From an uncultured Anaerotruncus sp. (lineage in GTDB: Bacteria > Bacillota > Clostridia > Oscillospirales > Ruminococcaceae), in contig NZ_CABUCJ010000007.1 of assembly GCF_902490045.1 (NCBI RefSeq), positions 1 through 42,087 of the forward strand: 42,087 nucleotides of DNA, in the 5' to 3' direction. Position numbers and translations under genes: made by a program. This document shows, piece by piece, positions 8,691 through 17,540 of this stretch (positions are counted from its first letter, which is position 1; each line of letters opens with the position of its first letter). A model generated the notes under the pieces. It did not search any database and was not told the DNA's origin. It was given only the letters and a program-made list of their open reading frames with translations.

Positions 8691-10127
8691 TCAGTCCGCC
8701 AGAAGGCTGACGATTTCCAGCAGCGTGTCGTCGCTTCCGACGTTGCCGGGGAAGATGACATAGGGCAGTCCCGGATATTTGCTCTCGGGACCGGTCATCC
8801 AGACGGGAACGCCGGGGGCGACCTGCCCGATGACCTCCGCGCGCCTGACGCCGAGCGCCTTGACGCCCACGTCGCTGGAGGTGATGCCGCCCTTGGCGAT
8901 CAGAAAGCGCGGACGGGCGGAAATCTTCCGGATGATGCTGGTGACTGCGCTGGAAATTTCCACCGAGATGCGCAGCTGCCCCTCTGGGTCGTCCTTGCCG
9001 AGATCGAGCCGGTCCCGGCGGGTGTAGACCACGGCGGTTTTTCCCGCGCGCACGGCGCTGTCGCACAGCGCGACAACCCGTTCCACCTCGGGAGCCAGTC
9101 CGCCCGGGGAAAGGATCAGGTGCTGGTTGAATTCGATCCACTCGAGCGGCGCGGCACAGTCGCGCAGCCGTTCCATCTGCCGCGTCGTACGGTTGACGTG
9201 CGAGCCGATCAAAACGATTCCGCCGTTCGGATTGGCGGGGTCGGTCAGCTCCTCCCCGCGCAGCAGCGGCCGGTCGGGAACCCCTCCCAGCACCTTGGCG
9301 ATCGCGGCGGCGCCGCGGATCAGGTATTCTCCGCCGGCCCGGATCGCCCGCGCGAGCGCGACGGCAAAGAGCTTCACGTCCACATAGTCGACGGCGTTTA
9401 CGATGATCTTATTGAAGCCGCGCGTCGAGAGCAGCTTTTCGGCAACGGCGTCGTAATCCATTGCGCGCAGCTCCTCGACCGACAGGAAGAGCATTTGTCC
9501 GGCCGGAAACCGGCCATGGTTTTTTTCCTCGCACCACGCGCCGAGATGGGAAGCCGAGTAGCCAAAGCTCTTGTCCCGCGCGAATTCGGTGTTCCCGGCG
9601 GGCACCAGACGGTCGCCCTCCCGGACGTAGTGGATGTTGTCAAAGGTATACCGCCCGCCCTCAAGGAAAAAGGGGATGACGATTTCGCCCTGGAACCGCT
9701 TTTCGGTCAGCGCCTCAAGGCCCTCCCGAAGCGTCTCGGTCTCCAGCGGATAGTGGCCGCGCAGCGTGGAATCGCTGCGGCTGATGACGATAAAGTCCCG
9801 GCCGGTTTGCGCGGCGGCGTCCGCGATCCGGTTGGCCAGCTCCCGGTGAACCCCCCCGGTCTCCGCCGCGGTGAAGGCGCGGGAATTGGTGAGGATGAAA
9901 AACATCGGGCAGTCCTCCGAGAAGGCCTCCAGGAGCGTCTGCGGACGCCAGTCGGTGTAAACGGGGACGTGGTGGACCGTCTGGACGCCGGTGGGGTCGT
10001 CGTCGAGGACGACGATCTTGCGGCCCAGGCCGGCAAGCGCCTCGGCAAGGTCGGCGTCGACCCGCGCCTCATCCACCTTGGGATACCGGTCGAGCACCGT
10101 GACCGGCAGAGATTCTGGATATTCCAT
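8691..10127 (-). CDS. Four-carbon acid sugar kinase family protein (DUF1537), long subtype
   Basis: A 478-aa cytoplasmic kinase of the DUF1537 family, whose characterised members phosphorylate four-carbon acid sugars (threonate, erythronate or 3-oxo-tetronate) at C4. The N-terminal substrate domain shows DDDPTG (residues 42-47) and RSDSTLRG (117-124). The C-terminal nucleotide domain carries AKGGITSSDVG and GNVGSDDTL near the end. DDDPTGVQT marks a different subfamily from the other DUF1537 kinase here (16219-17508, ADDLTGAMD), so the two probably act on different substrates. Its ATG abuts the stop of the upstream dehydrogenase, with GGAGG inside that gene. It is the last gene of the minus-strand operon. 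Pairing with a LtnD-like dehydrogenase suggests a 3-oxo-tetronate kinase role (inference). Confidence 0.88.
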   Translation of the reverse strand: MEYPESLPVTVLDRYPKVDEARVDADLAEALAGLGRKIVVLDDDPTGVQTVHHVPVYTDWRPQTLLEAFSEDCPMFFILTNSRAFTAAETGGVHRELANRIADAAAQTGRDFIVISRSDSTLRGHYPLETETLREGLEALTEKRFQGEIVIPFFLEGGRYTFDNIHYVREGDRLVPAGNTEFARDKSFGYSASHLGAWCEEKNHGRFPAGQMLFLSVEELRAMDYDAVAEKLLSTRGFNKIIVNAVDYVDVKLFAVALARAIRAGGEYLIRGAAAIAKVLGGVPDRPLLRGEELTDPANPNGGIVLIGSHVNRTTRQMERLRDCAAPLEWIEFNQHLILSPGGLAPEVERVVALCDSAVRAGKTAVVYTRRDRLDLGKDDPEGQLRISVEISSAVTSIIRKISARPRFLIAKGGITSSDVGVKALGVRRAEVIGQVAPGVPVWMTGPESKYPGLPYVIFPGNVGSDDTLLEIVSLLAD

Positions 10128-11033
10128 TCAGCAGTCCTCCCTATGTTCTTCCGCGCCGACCTGCACGTTCGCAAGTTCCTCGAAGTAACGGACGATGCCG
10201 CAGTGGTCGTCCCCCATCCGTCCGTGCGCCTTGAGCGCCTGCATCACCTCCATGAGCTGGCTGGTGAATGGCATCGGGACGCCGAGGGAACGGGCGGTAT
10301 CCAGCGCGTTTTTGATGTCCTTGTGGTTGATCGACAGCTTTCCGCCGGGCGTAAAATCGCGCCGGAGGATTTTGGGGAGCTTGTCGTCGAGCACGCGGCT
10401 GGCGGCGAGCCCGCCGCGGATCGCCTGGTAAACGGTCCCGGGGTCCACGCCGGCCCCGGCCGCAAGGACAAAGCCCTCCGAAACGGCGGCGATGGTGAGG
10501 TTGACGACGACCTGGTTGACCAGTTTGGCGGTGCTACCGCAGCCGACGCCGCCGATGCGGACCGCCGAGCTTCCGACGGCCTCGAAGAGCGGCTTCGCGC
10601 GTGCGAAATCCCGCTCGCTCCCGCCGGCCATAATCGAAAGGGTCCCGGCCACGGCTCCCGGCTCGCCGCCGCTCACCGGCGCGTCAAGGTAACCGCAGCC
10701 GCGCGCTTTGAGCTCTTCGGCAGCGGCCTTCGCCTGCTGCGGGGTGATCGACCCCATGTCCACGACGAGGCTTCCCGCCCGCAGCGAGGCGGCCGCGCCG
10801 CCCTCTCCGAAGAGGACCTCGCGGGAGACGTCCCCATTGGGAAGCATCAGGACGACAATCCCGCAGTGTTCCCCGATTTCACCCGGGCAAGCGGCTGCGG
10901 CCCCGCGGGAGACGAGAACGTCCACGGCGGCGGGGTCCGCGTCATGGACGAACAGGGGGAAGCCGTGGGAAAGCAGGTTTTCCGCCATCGGCCGCCCCAT
11001 GATGCCAAGCCCGATCAAACCGACAGGCTCCAT
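10128..11033 (-). CDS. NAD(P)-dependent beta-hydroxyacid dehydrogenase (GarR/LtnD-like)
   Basis: A 301-aa enzyme of the 3-hydroxyisobutyrate dehydrogenase / tartronate-semialdehyde reductase family. Visible marks are the Rossmann glycine motif GLIGLGIMG (5-13), the substrate motif DAPVSGG (117-123) and the catalytic Lys170 in GCGSTAKLVNQ. The start at 11033 is set by AAAGGAGG seven bases upstream. In known four-carbon acid sugar pathways, LtnD of this family oxidises L-threonate and works with a DUF1537 kinase, which here is the next gene with no gap. Tartronate-semialdehyde reduction is the main alternative. It is part of the ten-gene minus-strand operon. Confidence 0.88.
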   Translation of the reverse strand: MEPVGLIGLGIMGRPMAENLLSHGFPLFVHDADPAAVDVLVSRGAAAACPGEIGEHCGIVVLMLPNGDVSREVLFGEGGAAASLRAGSLVVDMGSITPQQAKAAAEELKARGCGYLDAPVSGGEPGAVAGTLSIMAGGSERDFARAKPLFEAVGSSAVRIGGVGCGSTAKLVNQVVVNLTIAAVSEGFVLAAGAGVDPGTVYQAIRGGLAASRVLDDKLPKILRRDFTPGGKLSINHKDIKNALDTARSLGVPMPFTSQLMEVMQALKAHGRMGDDHCGIVRYFEELANVQVGAEEHREDC

Positions 11034-11046
11034 TGCGATGCCTCCT

Positions 11047-12066
11047 TTACGCGTTAAAATCAATGACTGCCTTGAGGCATTGCCCGTTTGCCGCGTCGGA
11101 AAAGGCCTCCGCGCAGCGTTCGGGCGGATAGAGCGCCTCAAGGAACGGCTCGAGCGAAAGCCTTCCGCAGAGCTCGAGCCCCCGCGCGATCGTGTAGGGG
11201 GAGTGGAACACCCCCGCGACGATGCGCACCTCCCGGCGAAAGGCGTCGTAGGCGTTGAGGAACCCCCAGTCGGCGCCGCCGAGATAGATCGCCATGCACG
11301 CGAGCGTCCCGCCGCGCGCGGTCAGGCCGTAGGCGGCTTCCAGCGCCTTTATGGAGCCGGAACACTCGATGACCGTGTCGAAGCCGAGCCCTTCCGTGAT
11401 CTGGGCGCACGTCTCGGAAAGATTCCCGGCGGCGGGATCGATCACATAATCCGCCCCCATCCGGAGCGCCATCTGGCGGCGTTCGGGATTCGGCTCGACG
11501 ACGGTAAGGCGCGCCGCGCCCGAAAGGCGGACGAGCTGCAGCATCAGCAGGCCGATGCTGCCTCCTCCGGAGATGGCAGCGGTGTCGCCGGGGCGGATGC
11601 GGCACAGGTCAATGCCGTGCAGGCAGACCGACACCGGCTCCGCCATGGAGGCGCGCAGCAGGTCGAGCGAATCGGGGAGACGATGGACCTGCCGCACGTT
11701 GGCAAGGATGTAATCGCTCATGTGGTCCTGCCGCGCCGCCCGGTTGACGCAGAGGTTTTCCCGGCCGTTTCGGCAGTAATGGCAGGTTCCGCAGTAGTGG
11801 TTGAAATAGACGGCGACCCGGTCCCCGACCCGGAGCCCGGAGGCCGCCGCCGCGTCCCCCAGCTCGGCGACCACGCCGGAGGACTCGTGCCCAATGGGGG
11901 AACCGGGCTGTTCCCGGAAGTCGTAATCCCCGCGAGCGGTGTGCAGATCAGATCCACAGACGCCGCAATAGGAAATTTTGACCTTGACCTCGTCGGGACG
12001 GGTCAGCCGGGGCTCGGGCGCGTCGACCAGAGCGATCCCCGGTTTTTGATAGACGACGCGGCGCAT
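11047..12066 (-). CDS. Zinc-dependent medium-chain dehydrogenase
   Basis: A 339-aa cytoplasmic MDR-superfamily alcohol/polyol dehydrogenase. Catalytic zinc ligands are Cys37 (CGVCGSD) and His60-Glu61 (GHES). The structural zinc site is Cys92, 95, 98 and 106 (CGTCHYCRNGRENLC), and the NAD-binding region contains ISGGGSIGLLMLQ. The ATG at 12066 has GGGGAGG 7 bp upstream and follows the aldose epimerase stop by 2 bp; a TTG six bases earlier is the alternative. The substrate is probably a sugar, sugar acid or polyol produced by the surrounding enzymes. It is one of three MDR enzymes in the element. Confidence 0.88.
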   Translation of the reverse strand: MRRVVYQKPGIALVDAPEPRLTRPDEVKVKISYCGVCGSDLHTARGDYDFREQPGSPIGHESSGVVAELGDAAAASGLRVGDRVAVYFNHYCGTCHYCRNGRENLCVNRAARQDHMSDYILANVRQVHRLPDSLDLLRASMAEPVSVCLHGIDLCRIRPGDTAAISGGGSIGLLMLQLVRLSGAARLTVVEPNPERRQMALRMGADYVIDPAAGNLSETCAQITEGLGFDTVIECSGSIKALEAAYGLTARGGTLACMAIYLGGADWGFLNAYDAFRREVRIVAGVFHSPYTIARGLELCGRLSLEPFLEALYPPERCAEAFSDAANGQCLKAVIDFNA

Positions 12067-12068
12067 GG

Positions 12069-13130
12069 TCAAGCCTCCCCGTCCACGGAAAATTGATAGA
12101 TGGTCCGCTGGGTATATTCCTCGCCCGCCCGCAGGACGGGGGTCGGGAAGTGGGTAAGCTCCATCGCGTTGGGGAAGTGCTGGGTTTCCAGCGCGAAGCC
12201 CGCGTACTGGCCATAGACCGCGCCGCCGCGCCCCAAAACGTCCCGGAAGGTGTTGCCGCTGTAGAACTGGATGCCCGGCTCGGTGGTGAAAACCCGCATC
12301 CTCCGCCCGCTGGCCGGGTCGGTGACCGATGCCGCGAGCGAGAGCGCACCGCGCTCCGCCTTTTTGAGCACGAAGTTGTGGTCGTACCCGTCGTGGGCGA
12401 ACAGGAGCTGCCGGTGCCCGGAGGCCAGGTCGCGGCCGATGGGCTTGGGGGTGAGAAAATCAAAGGGCGTGCCGCGCACCGAAAGGATTTCCCCGGTGGG
12501 GACGACCTGATCGTCGACCGGCGTGTAGAATTCCGCCCCCAGCTCCAGAAGCTGGCCGCAGACGTCGCCGGCGTCATGCCCCGCGAGGTTGAAGAATGCG
12601 TGGTTGGTGAGGTTCAGGATGGTATCCCGGTCGCAGACGGCGCGGTAGGAGATCTCCAGCTCGTTTTGGGCGGTGAACCGGTAGGTCACCGTTGTGTCCA
12701 GCGTGCCGGGATATCCCTCCTCCCCGTCCGGGCTGACATAGCGGAACTGCATGCCGCACTCCGTTTCACGCGCCTCCCAGAGCTTCGTGTTGAAGCCGCA
12801 GAGGCCCCCGTGCAGGGCGTTGGCGCCGTTGTTGGCGGCGAGCGGGCAGGTTTCGCCGTTCAGGGAAAAGCGCGCGCCCCGCAGCCGGTTGGCGTAGCGC
12901 CCGCAGGAGGCGCCGAAATATTTCCCCCGCTCGAGGTAGTCCGCGGAGCAGTCGAAGCCGAGCACGACGTCCCGGATGGTCCCGTCCCGTCCGGGGACGC
13001 GGCAGGAGACCAGGCGCGCGCCGAAGTCGCTGAGCGAAACCGAGGCGCCGGCATCGTTGGTAAGGGTGTAGAGCGCGGCCCTGCTTCCATCCGGCAGCAG
13101 GCCGAAGTCCGATTTTACCATCTGGCTCAT
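12069..13130 (-). CDS. galM: Aldose 1-epimerase (mutarotase)
   Basis: A 353-aa galactose-mutarotase-like protein that interconverts alpha and beta anomers of an aldose. Conserved features are NRLRGARFSLNG (81-92), NALHGG with His107, NHAFFNL with the catalytic His177, and a C-terminal LETQHFPNA carrying the catalytic Glu. GAGGAGGG precedes the ATG at 13130 by 5 bp. Its presence between a sugar isomerase and sugar dehydrogenases suggests that a cyclic aldose, not only an acid, enters the pathway. The symbol reflects the family; the true substrate need not be galactose. Confidence 0.9.
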   Translation of the reverse strand: MSQMVKSDFGLLPDGSRAALYTLTNDAGASVSLSDFGARLVSCRVPGRDGTIRDVVLGFDCSADYLERGKYFGASCGRYANRLRGARFSLNGETCPLAANNGANALHGGLCGFNTKLWEARETECGMQFRYVSPDGEEGYPGTLDTTVTYRFTAQNELEISYRAVCDRDTILNLTNHAFFNLAGHDAGDVCGQLLELGAEFYTPVDDQVVPTGEILSVRGTPFDFLTPKPIGRDLASGHRQLLFAHDGYDHNFVLKKAERGALSLAASVTDPASGRRMRVFTTEPGIQFYSGNTFRDVLGRGGAVYGQYAGFALETQHFPNAMELTHFPTPVLRAGEEYTQRTIYQFSVDGEA

Positions 13131-13141
13131 ACCGGCCCTCC

Positions 13142-14584
13142 TCAGCGAAGCCGCGCGGAAAGCTCTTCCGCGCAGGGGTCCACCACGTCGGCGCGGACGC
13201 CGTCGAGATATTTGCAGGCCTCCATGAGGACGTGGCCGTATTTTCCGTAAAGCCCGGTGCAGTGATGGATGTAGGGGCCGTAGATGAACCGGTGCTCCAG
13301 CCGCGGCCAGTCGGGGAACTGCGCCCAGACATACGCGCCCTTGCTGTAGGGGCCGTCGACAGCCTGGCCCTCGCCGATCAAAAGCGAGTAATCCCCGCGC
13401 AGCGCGTCGAAGCGGGTGAGGGTGATGTCGCCGCGCTTGAGCTCGAACTGGCCCGCGCCCTTATAGCCCTTGCCCTGGTGGCAGCCGATCGTGACGCCTT
13501 TTTCGTTGGCGAGGCTCGGGGGGAAGACGCCGCAGTGCCAGAGCAGCTCGGCGTTGTCGTTGGTGGGGTGGCGTATGGTCAGGTCGGCGAAGAAGGGCGG
13601 TTCGGCCGCATGGTTTGCGCCAAGCGCCATGACGGAGGTGATGGCGCCGTGGATGTCGTTTTCACAGGCGATCGGGAAACCGTCGTCGGTGCTGTCGCCC
13701 ATCAGGTAGCAGGGGGCGATGCCGGAGATGTCGGTAAACGGCGCCCAGCACTGGGTGGCGGCCGCGCAGAGCCCCTCCTCCTCGGCCCAGAGCTGGATCG
13801 CCAGCTTCATGGCGCAGACGCGGTCGACGGCCTCGTCGTCGATCGCGATCGTGCGGGCCTTGGCGCGGATGCGCGCCAGCTCCTCGACGAACGCGGGGCC
13901 GCGCGATTTGAGCAGCGAATCGAACCGGCGCTGGAGCTCGACGAGCGTGATGGGAACCACCTGCACGCCGAACCGTTCCAACAGCTCCGCCTCGTTACTC
14001 TTGACCGACCAGAAGGCGGCGGGGCGCACGCTGATCTGGCCGATGCGCGGGGAGCGCATGGCCTTGACGACGCCGGCTGCCGCAAGAAAATTGCGGACCC
14101 CGTTTTCAAAGGCGGGCTCTTCGGTCCGGCAGTTGGTGAGGTAGGTGAACGGGACGCCGAACCGCATCAGCACCTTGCTGGTCGCGAAAAGTCCGCACTG
14201 CGCGTCCCGGTAGCGGTAGCCCTCGGGCTGGGGCGCCTCGTCGCGCGGGGCCCAGAGCAGCACCGGCTTTTTCACGAGCGCCGCAAGGCGGCTGACCGCC
14301 TCCTCGCAGCCGAAGTTGACGTGCGGGAGGAAGAGCGCGTCGATCTCCTTTTCCGCAAAGTAATCGGCGACCTTTTTGGCGTCTCCGCCCGCGTAGAGGA
14401 GCCCCTCCTCGTTGAGAAACTCGATGTCGACGAAATCCACGCCCATATCGCGCAGCTTTTGCTGGATGGCCTGCTTGGCCTTCTGCGCCTCGTCGAGGCG
14501 GAAGGCGGTGTCGCTGAAGGTCGCCCTTCTGGTGGGGGCGAGGCCAAGGCGGATATGGTACCGTTTTGCAAACTGCTCTTTCAT
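13142..14584 (-). CDS. L-fucose/L-arabinose isomerase family protein
   Basis: A 480-aa protein resembling the FucI/AraA ketol-isomerase fold family, which converts aldoses to ketoses with a divalent metal. An N-terminal Rossmann-like region (DALFLPHVNFGCEEAVSRL, about 83-101) leads to conserved C-terminal stretches (CENDIHGAITS, ADLTIRHPTNDNAELLWHCG) that hold the metal and substrate residues, and YGKYGHVLMEACKYL near the end. The upstream ribosome site is weak (GCGGAAATC). It is shorter than classical FucI (about 590 aa) and matches the shorter family members often annotated only generically. Together with the class II aldolase upstream and the FGGY kinase on the plus arm it could form an isomerase-kinase-aldolase route, but this is inference. 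Confidence 0.82.
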   Translation of the reverse strand: MKEQFAKRYHIRLGLAPTRRATFSDTAFRLDEAQKAKQAIQQKLRDMGVDFVDIEFLNEEGLLYAGGDAKKVADYFAEKEIDALFLPHVNFGCEEAVSRLAALVKKPVLLWAPRDEAPQPEGYRYRDAQCGLFATSKVLMRFGVPFTYLTNCRTEEPAFENGVRNFLAAAGVVKAMRSPRIGQISVRPAAFWSVKSNEAELLERFGVQVVPITLVELQRRFDSLLKSRGPAFVEELARIRAKARTIAIDDEAVDRVCAMKLAIQLWAEEEGLCAAATQCWAPFTDISGIAPCYLMGDSTDDGFPIACENDIHGAITSVMALGANHAAEPPFFADLTIRHPTNDNAELLWHCGVFPPSLANEKGVTIGCHQGKGYKGAGQFELKRGDITLTRFDALRGDYSLLIGEGQAVDGPYSKGAYVWAQFPDWPRLEHRFIYGPYIHHCTGLYGKYGHVLMEACKYLDGVRADVVDPCAEELSARLR

Positions 14585-14636
14585 GATTTCCGCGCGCCGC
14601 CCGTCCCGGGGGGCGCCCTCCTTTCAAATCAGGCCG

Positions 14637-15518
14637 TTACCAGGCCTTGTTTTCACTTCTGACAAAGTCGCGGATTTTGATTTCAACCGTCTCCTGCACG
14701 GCGTTCCACGCGCGTTCCAGCGCGTCGGGCGCGCAGTCCCCCACCGTCTCGTTGGTCAGCGGGTGGTCGAGCCCGAGGGATTTCAGGAAGGCCGTTTCCA
14801 GGTCGGTGGCGATGTTCACCTTGCTCACGCCGCCGCAGTCGAGCTCGGTCGCCCGGTGGATCATCTCCGCAGGGACGCCCGACGCGCCGTGCAGCACGAG
14901 CGGTATGTCGGTATACGCCCGGATCTCACGGATGCGCCCGGTGTCGACGCGGGGCTTTTTGGCGATGTAGGCGCCGTGGGCGGTGCCCACCGAAATCGCA
15001 AGGGCGTCCACGCCGGTCTTTTCCACGAAGTATCCCGCCTCGCGCGGGTCGGTGTAGAGCTCGCTGTCGTCCCCGTCCGTCTCGATCTGGTCGTTGGAGG
15101 CGATCTTCCCGAGCTCCGCTTCCACGTTTGCGCCCCTCTGGTGGGCGTATTCCACCACCTCGCGGGTAATGGAAATATTCTCCTCGAGCGGAAGCTCCGA
15201 CGCGTCGATCATCACCGATTCAAAGCCCTGCTCGATCGCATCCTTGATAAAGGCGAAGTCCTTCGTGTGGTCGAGGTGGAGCGTGACGGGCACCGAGATG
15301 GCAAGCTCCTTTAACAGCGCGCGGTGGCGTTCAGCGAACTGGGCGGGCGTCGCGTGGTAGCGGCCCAGCTCCCGCTGGGAAACCTGTACGATGATGGGGG
15401 AGTTTTTGGCCTGCGCCGCCAGCAGAACGGGCCGGATCGCGCGCAGATAGCGCGGGGAAAAGGATCCGACGGCATAGTGCCCGGTGCGGGTGTTTTTGAC
15501 GACTTCAGTCAGCAGCAT
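14637..15518 (-). CDS. Class II (zinc) ketose-bisphosphate aldolase
   Basis: A 293-aa aldolase of the fructose/tagatose-bisphosphate class II family, splitting a phosphorylated ketose to dihydroxyacetone phosphate plus an aldehyde. Key residues are visible: HLDH (81-84) gives the catalytic Asp83 and zinc ligand His84, GTAHGAY supplies His182, LVLHGASG supplies His211, and KVNIATD is the phosphate-binding strand. AAAGGAG lies upstream of the ATG at 15518. Its location in a catabolic operon suggests a specialised (tagatose-, fuculose- or ketotetronate-type) substrate rather than the glycolytic role. Confidence 0.9.
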   Translation of the reverse strand: MLLTEVVKNTRTGHYAVGSFSPRYLRAIRPVLLAAQAKNSPIIVQVSQRELGRYHATPAQFAERHRALLKELAISVPVTLHLDHTKDFAFIKDAIEQGFESVMIDASELPLEENISITREVVEYAHQRGANVEAELGKIASNDQIETDGDDSELYTDPREAGYFVEKTGVDALAISVGTAHGAYIAKKPRVDTGRIREIRAYTDIPLVLHGASGVPAEMIHRATELDCGGVSKVNIATDLETAFLKSLGLDHPLTNETVGDCAPDALERAWNAVQETVEIKIRDFVRSENKAW

Positions 15519-15536
15519 GGATAACGTCTCCTTTGA

Positions 15537-16205
15537 CTATTGTTTTTTTCTGATAATCCGGGCAAGCTCCGCGACCGCCGGCCCGATGCTGGTGTGGATG
15601 CGTCCGCGTAGGCCGGGACTCACCAGGCCGGCCGCGTCGGACATCGACGCCTGGGCGAGAAAGATGCAGTCGTAGCCGGCCCCTTTCCGCTCGATCGTTT
15701 CGGCGATCAGCCGGTCGTGCCCGGCCTTGTCCCCGGCGAGGTTTCGTTTGTACGCCTCGGTCAGGCAGAGGGCGTCGACCTCGGCGTCGGGCGCGCATTT
15801 TTTCCGCAGCAGGGCCGCGGAGGGGCCGAGGGTGGTCTCGAGGGTGGCCAGCGCCAGCATGCGCTTGCCCTGCCGGCCGATTTCATCGGTCACGGCGCCG
15901 TCGATTCTCACCAGCGGGACGCGCAGGCTGCCGCGCGCGAATTCGCAGAACTCCCCGACCGAGGAGCAGGCGCAGAGAACGGCCGCGCAGTTCTGCCGCT
16001 CGGCGAATTTCGCCATGCACAGCAGCTTTTCAAAACATTCCCCGATGCAGCCGGGGTCCTCCCGCAGCATCGGCAGGATGGAGTCGTCGAGGAAATTGAC
16101 GACCGCCGCCTCCGGGAGCTCCTCGGCGATTTTACGCTTGAGCAGGGGAATGGTGGCGGGCGTCGTGTGGAGGACGGCGACTGAGACGGGCTTTGCTTCC
16201 GACAT
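15537..16205 (-). CDS. Aspartate/glutamate racemase-superfamily protein, single-cysteine type
   Basis: A 222-aa protein with the Asp/Glu/hydantoin racemase fold. The first catalytic-cysteine region reads CACSSVGE, but the second, where racemases have a Cys (such as LGCTxxP), reads LAQASM with no cysteine. A two-base racemisation is therefore unlikely. A paralogue at 30443-31108 shares CSSVGE, VPVVRID-like, LGPS/VGPS and LAQxSM motifs and almost the same length. The start at 16205 follows GGAGGG; 15 further in-frame codons upstream overlap the kinase gene and are not needed. Function is unknown; a sugar-acid isomerase, epimerase or decarboxylase step is possible. Confidence 0.8.
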   Translation of the reverse strand: MSEAKPVSVAVLHTTPATIPLLKRKIAEELPEAAVVNFLDDSILPMLREDPGCIGECFEKLLCMAKFAERQNCAAVLCACSSVGEFCEFARGSLRVPLVRIDGAVTDEIGRQGKRMLALATLETTLGPSAALLRKKCAPDAEVDALCLTEAYKRNLAGDKAGHDRLIAETIERKGAGYDCIFLAQASMSDAAGLVSPGLRGRIHTSIGPAVAELARIIRKKQ

Positions 16206-16218
16206 GCTAATCCCTCCG

Positions 16219-17508
16219 TTAATAGTTGGAGACGTCGTCTCGTTTGACACAGGAGCGGATCAGGTTGAGGATGGTGTCCTCGCTTCCGAATCCGCCCGCC
16301 TTGGTGATGAAGGAGAGCTCCTGGCCGCCATGGGAGACGACCGAATGTACGATGCCGGGGAGGATCTCCTCCTGCGGGAGAATCTCCCGCACGTGCAGGC
16401 TGTGCAGGATGCCGAAGAGGGTGTCCCCGCCCACGATCAGCAGCAGGTCGACGTCCGTTTCGGCCGCCAGCCGGGCCACGAACGCGCCGGTCTGGACGGC
16501 GATCGCGATGTTGAAGGGCGGCGAGCCCTCCGTGCGGGGCAGCTTGACCGTCTTTATCCCCGGAGCGTCCCGCAGGTAGAGCGGCTTGTGCTTCAATATG
16601 AGCGCGGGGCCGCGGCGGAGCATCGTCCGCGCGCAGTCGAACTGCTCCTCGTTTTTCTGCCGCGCGTCCCCACTGGAGGCGAACAGCAGCCGCTTGTCGA
16701 TTTCAATGCTTGGGACGCCTTCGCTCTCCGCGCGCGCGATCTGCCGCCGCGAGACCGCGTTGAGGCTCCCGCAGACGACCAGAACCCGTCCGGGGGCCGC
16801 GGGGCGGGGCGGGGCGTCGTACCTGAAGGGGATGAGATCCGGCAGCGTACGGGCCAGCCCCGCGCTGCCGGCCAGCACCGTTCTGGCCTGCGGCTGGCGC
16901 TTGAGCATCGCGGCGATGCGGTCGAAATCGGTGTCGCTTTCCGCGTCGAACACGAGGATGCTTCCCTCCTCCTGGCGGGAGAGGTCGAGCGCGTCGAGCT
17001 GCCCGCTCTCCACCACGAGGGCGGGCTTTGACGTCTGGGAACGCAGGATGTCGGGAATCCAGCTCGAAACGATGGGGGAGAAGGGATCGTCGAAGAAGAC
17101 GCTGCGGGTCAGCGGCTCTCGATCCACGTACATGACCCCGTGGCGGGTGGTCCGGCTCTGGGAGGGATATGCGGGGGCGAAACAGAGCGTCGGGCTGCCG
17201 AACCCGTCCATCGCGGCGGCCAGTTCGCTGCCGACGTTTCCGCGCAGCGTGGAGTCGGTTTTCTTATAGAGGTAGGGGATCCCCGCGTTCCGCGCCCATT
17301 CGGCGATCCGCCGGATATTCTCGTAGGCGGCCTGCAGGCTGTCGTGGCGGCTTTCCGTATCCACGACCAGCACCTCGTGCCGGAGCGCATCGGGGGTCCA
17401 GGAATCCAACTTTATCGTTACCAGTGTGGAAATTCCCAGCTTGGAAAACTGGACGCCGGTATCCATCGCGCCGGTGAGATCGTCGGCAATAATCAATAGT
17501 TTGCTCAA
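16219..17508 (-). CDS. Four-carbon acid sugar kinase family protein (DUF1537), DtnK-like
   Basis: A 429-aa DUF1537 kinase of the classical length. The N-terminal motif ADDLTGAMDTG (8-18) and KKTDSTLRG (82-90) line the substrate site. The C-terminal nucleotide domain shows IVGGDTLFGIL and KAGGFGSEDTI. In characterised pathways, kinases of this type make D-threonate or D-erythronate 4-phosphate, which PdxA2 then oxidises and decarboxylates to dihydroxyacetone phosphate; a PdxA2 homologue starts the opposite operon at 20718. The start is a TTG at 17508 with GAGGGAG upstream, since no ATG lies before the essential N-terminal motif. It follows the regulator gene by 32 bp. Confidence 0.88.
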   Translation of the reverse strand: MSKLLIIADDLTGAMDTGVQFSKLGISTLVTIKLDSWTPDALRHEVLVVDTESRHDSLQAAYENIRRIAEWARNAGIPYLYKKTDSTLRGNVGSELAAAMDGFGSPTLCFAPAYPSQSRTTRHGVMYVDREPLTRSVFFDDPFSPIVSSWIPDILRSQTSKPALVVESGQLDALDLSRQEEGSILVFDAESDTDFDRIAAMLKRQPQARTVLAGSAGLARTLPDLIPFRYDAPPRPAAPGRVLVVCGSLNAVSRRQIARAESEGVPSIEIDKRLLFASSGDARQKNEEQFDCARTMLRRGPALILKHKPLYLRDAPGIKTVKLPRTEGSPPFNIAIAVQTGAFVARLAAETDVDLLLIVGGDTLFGILHSLHVREILPQEEILPGIVHSVVSHGGQELSFITKAGGFGSEDTILNLIRSCVKRDDVSNY

Positions 17509-17540
17509 GCAGTCTCCCTCATCTCTTGTGGGCGCAGACG

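Noticed and set aside
8650..9141. Apparent N-terminal extension of the ATPase C-terminal fragment into the element
   Set aside because: It is the out-of-frame complement of the DUF1537 kinase gene; family similarity starts only at the junction.
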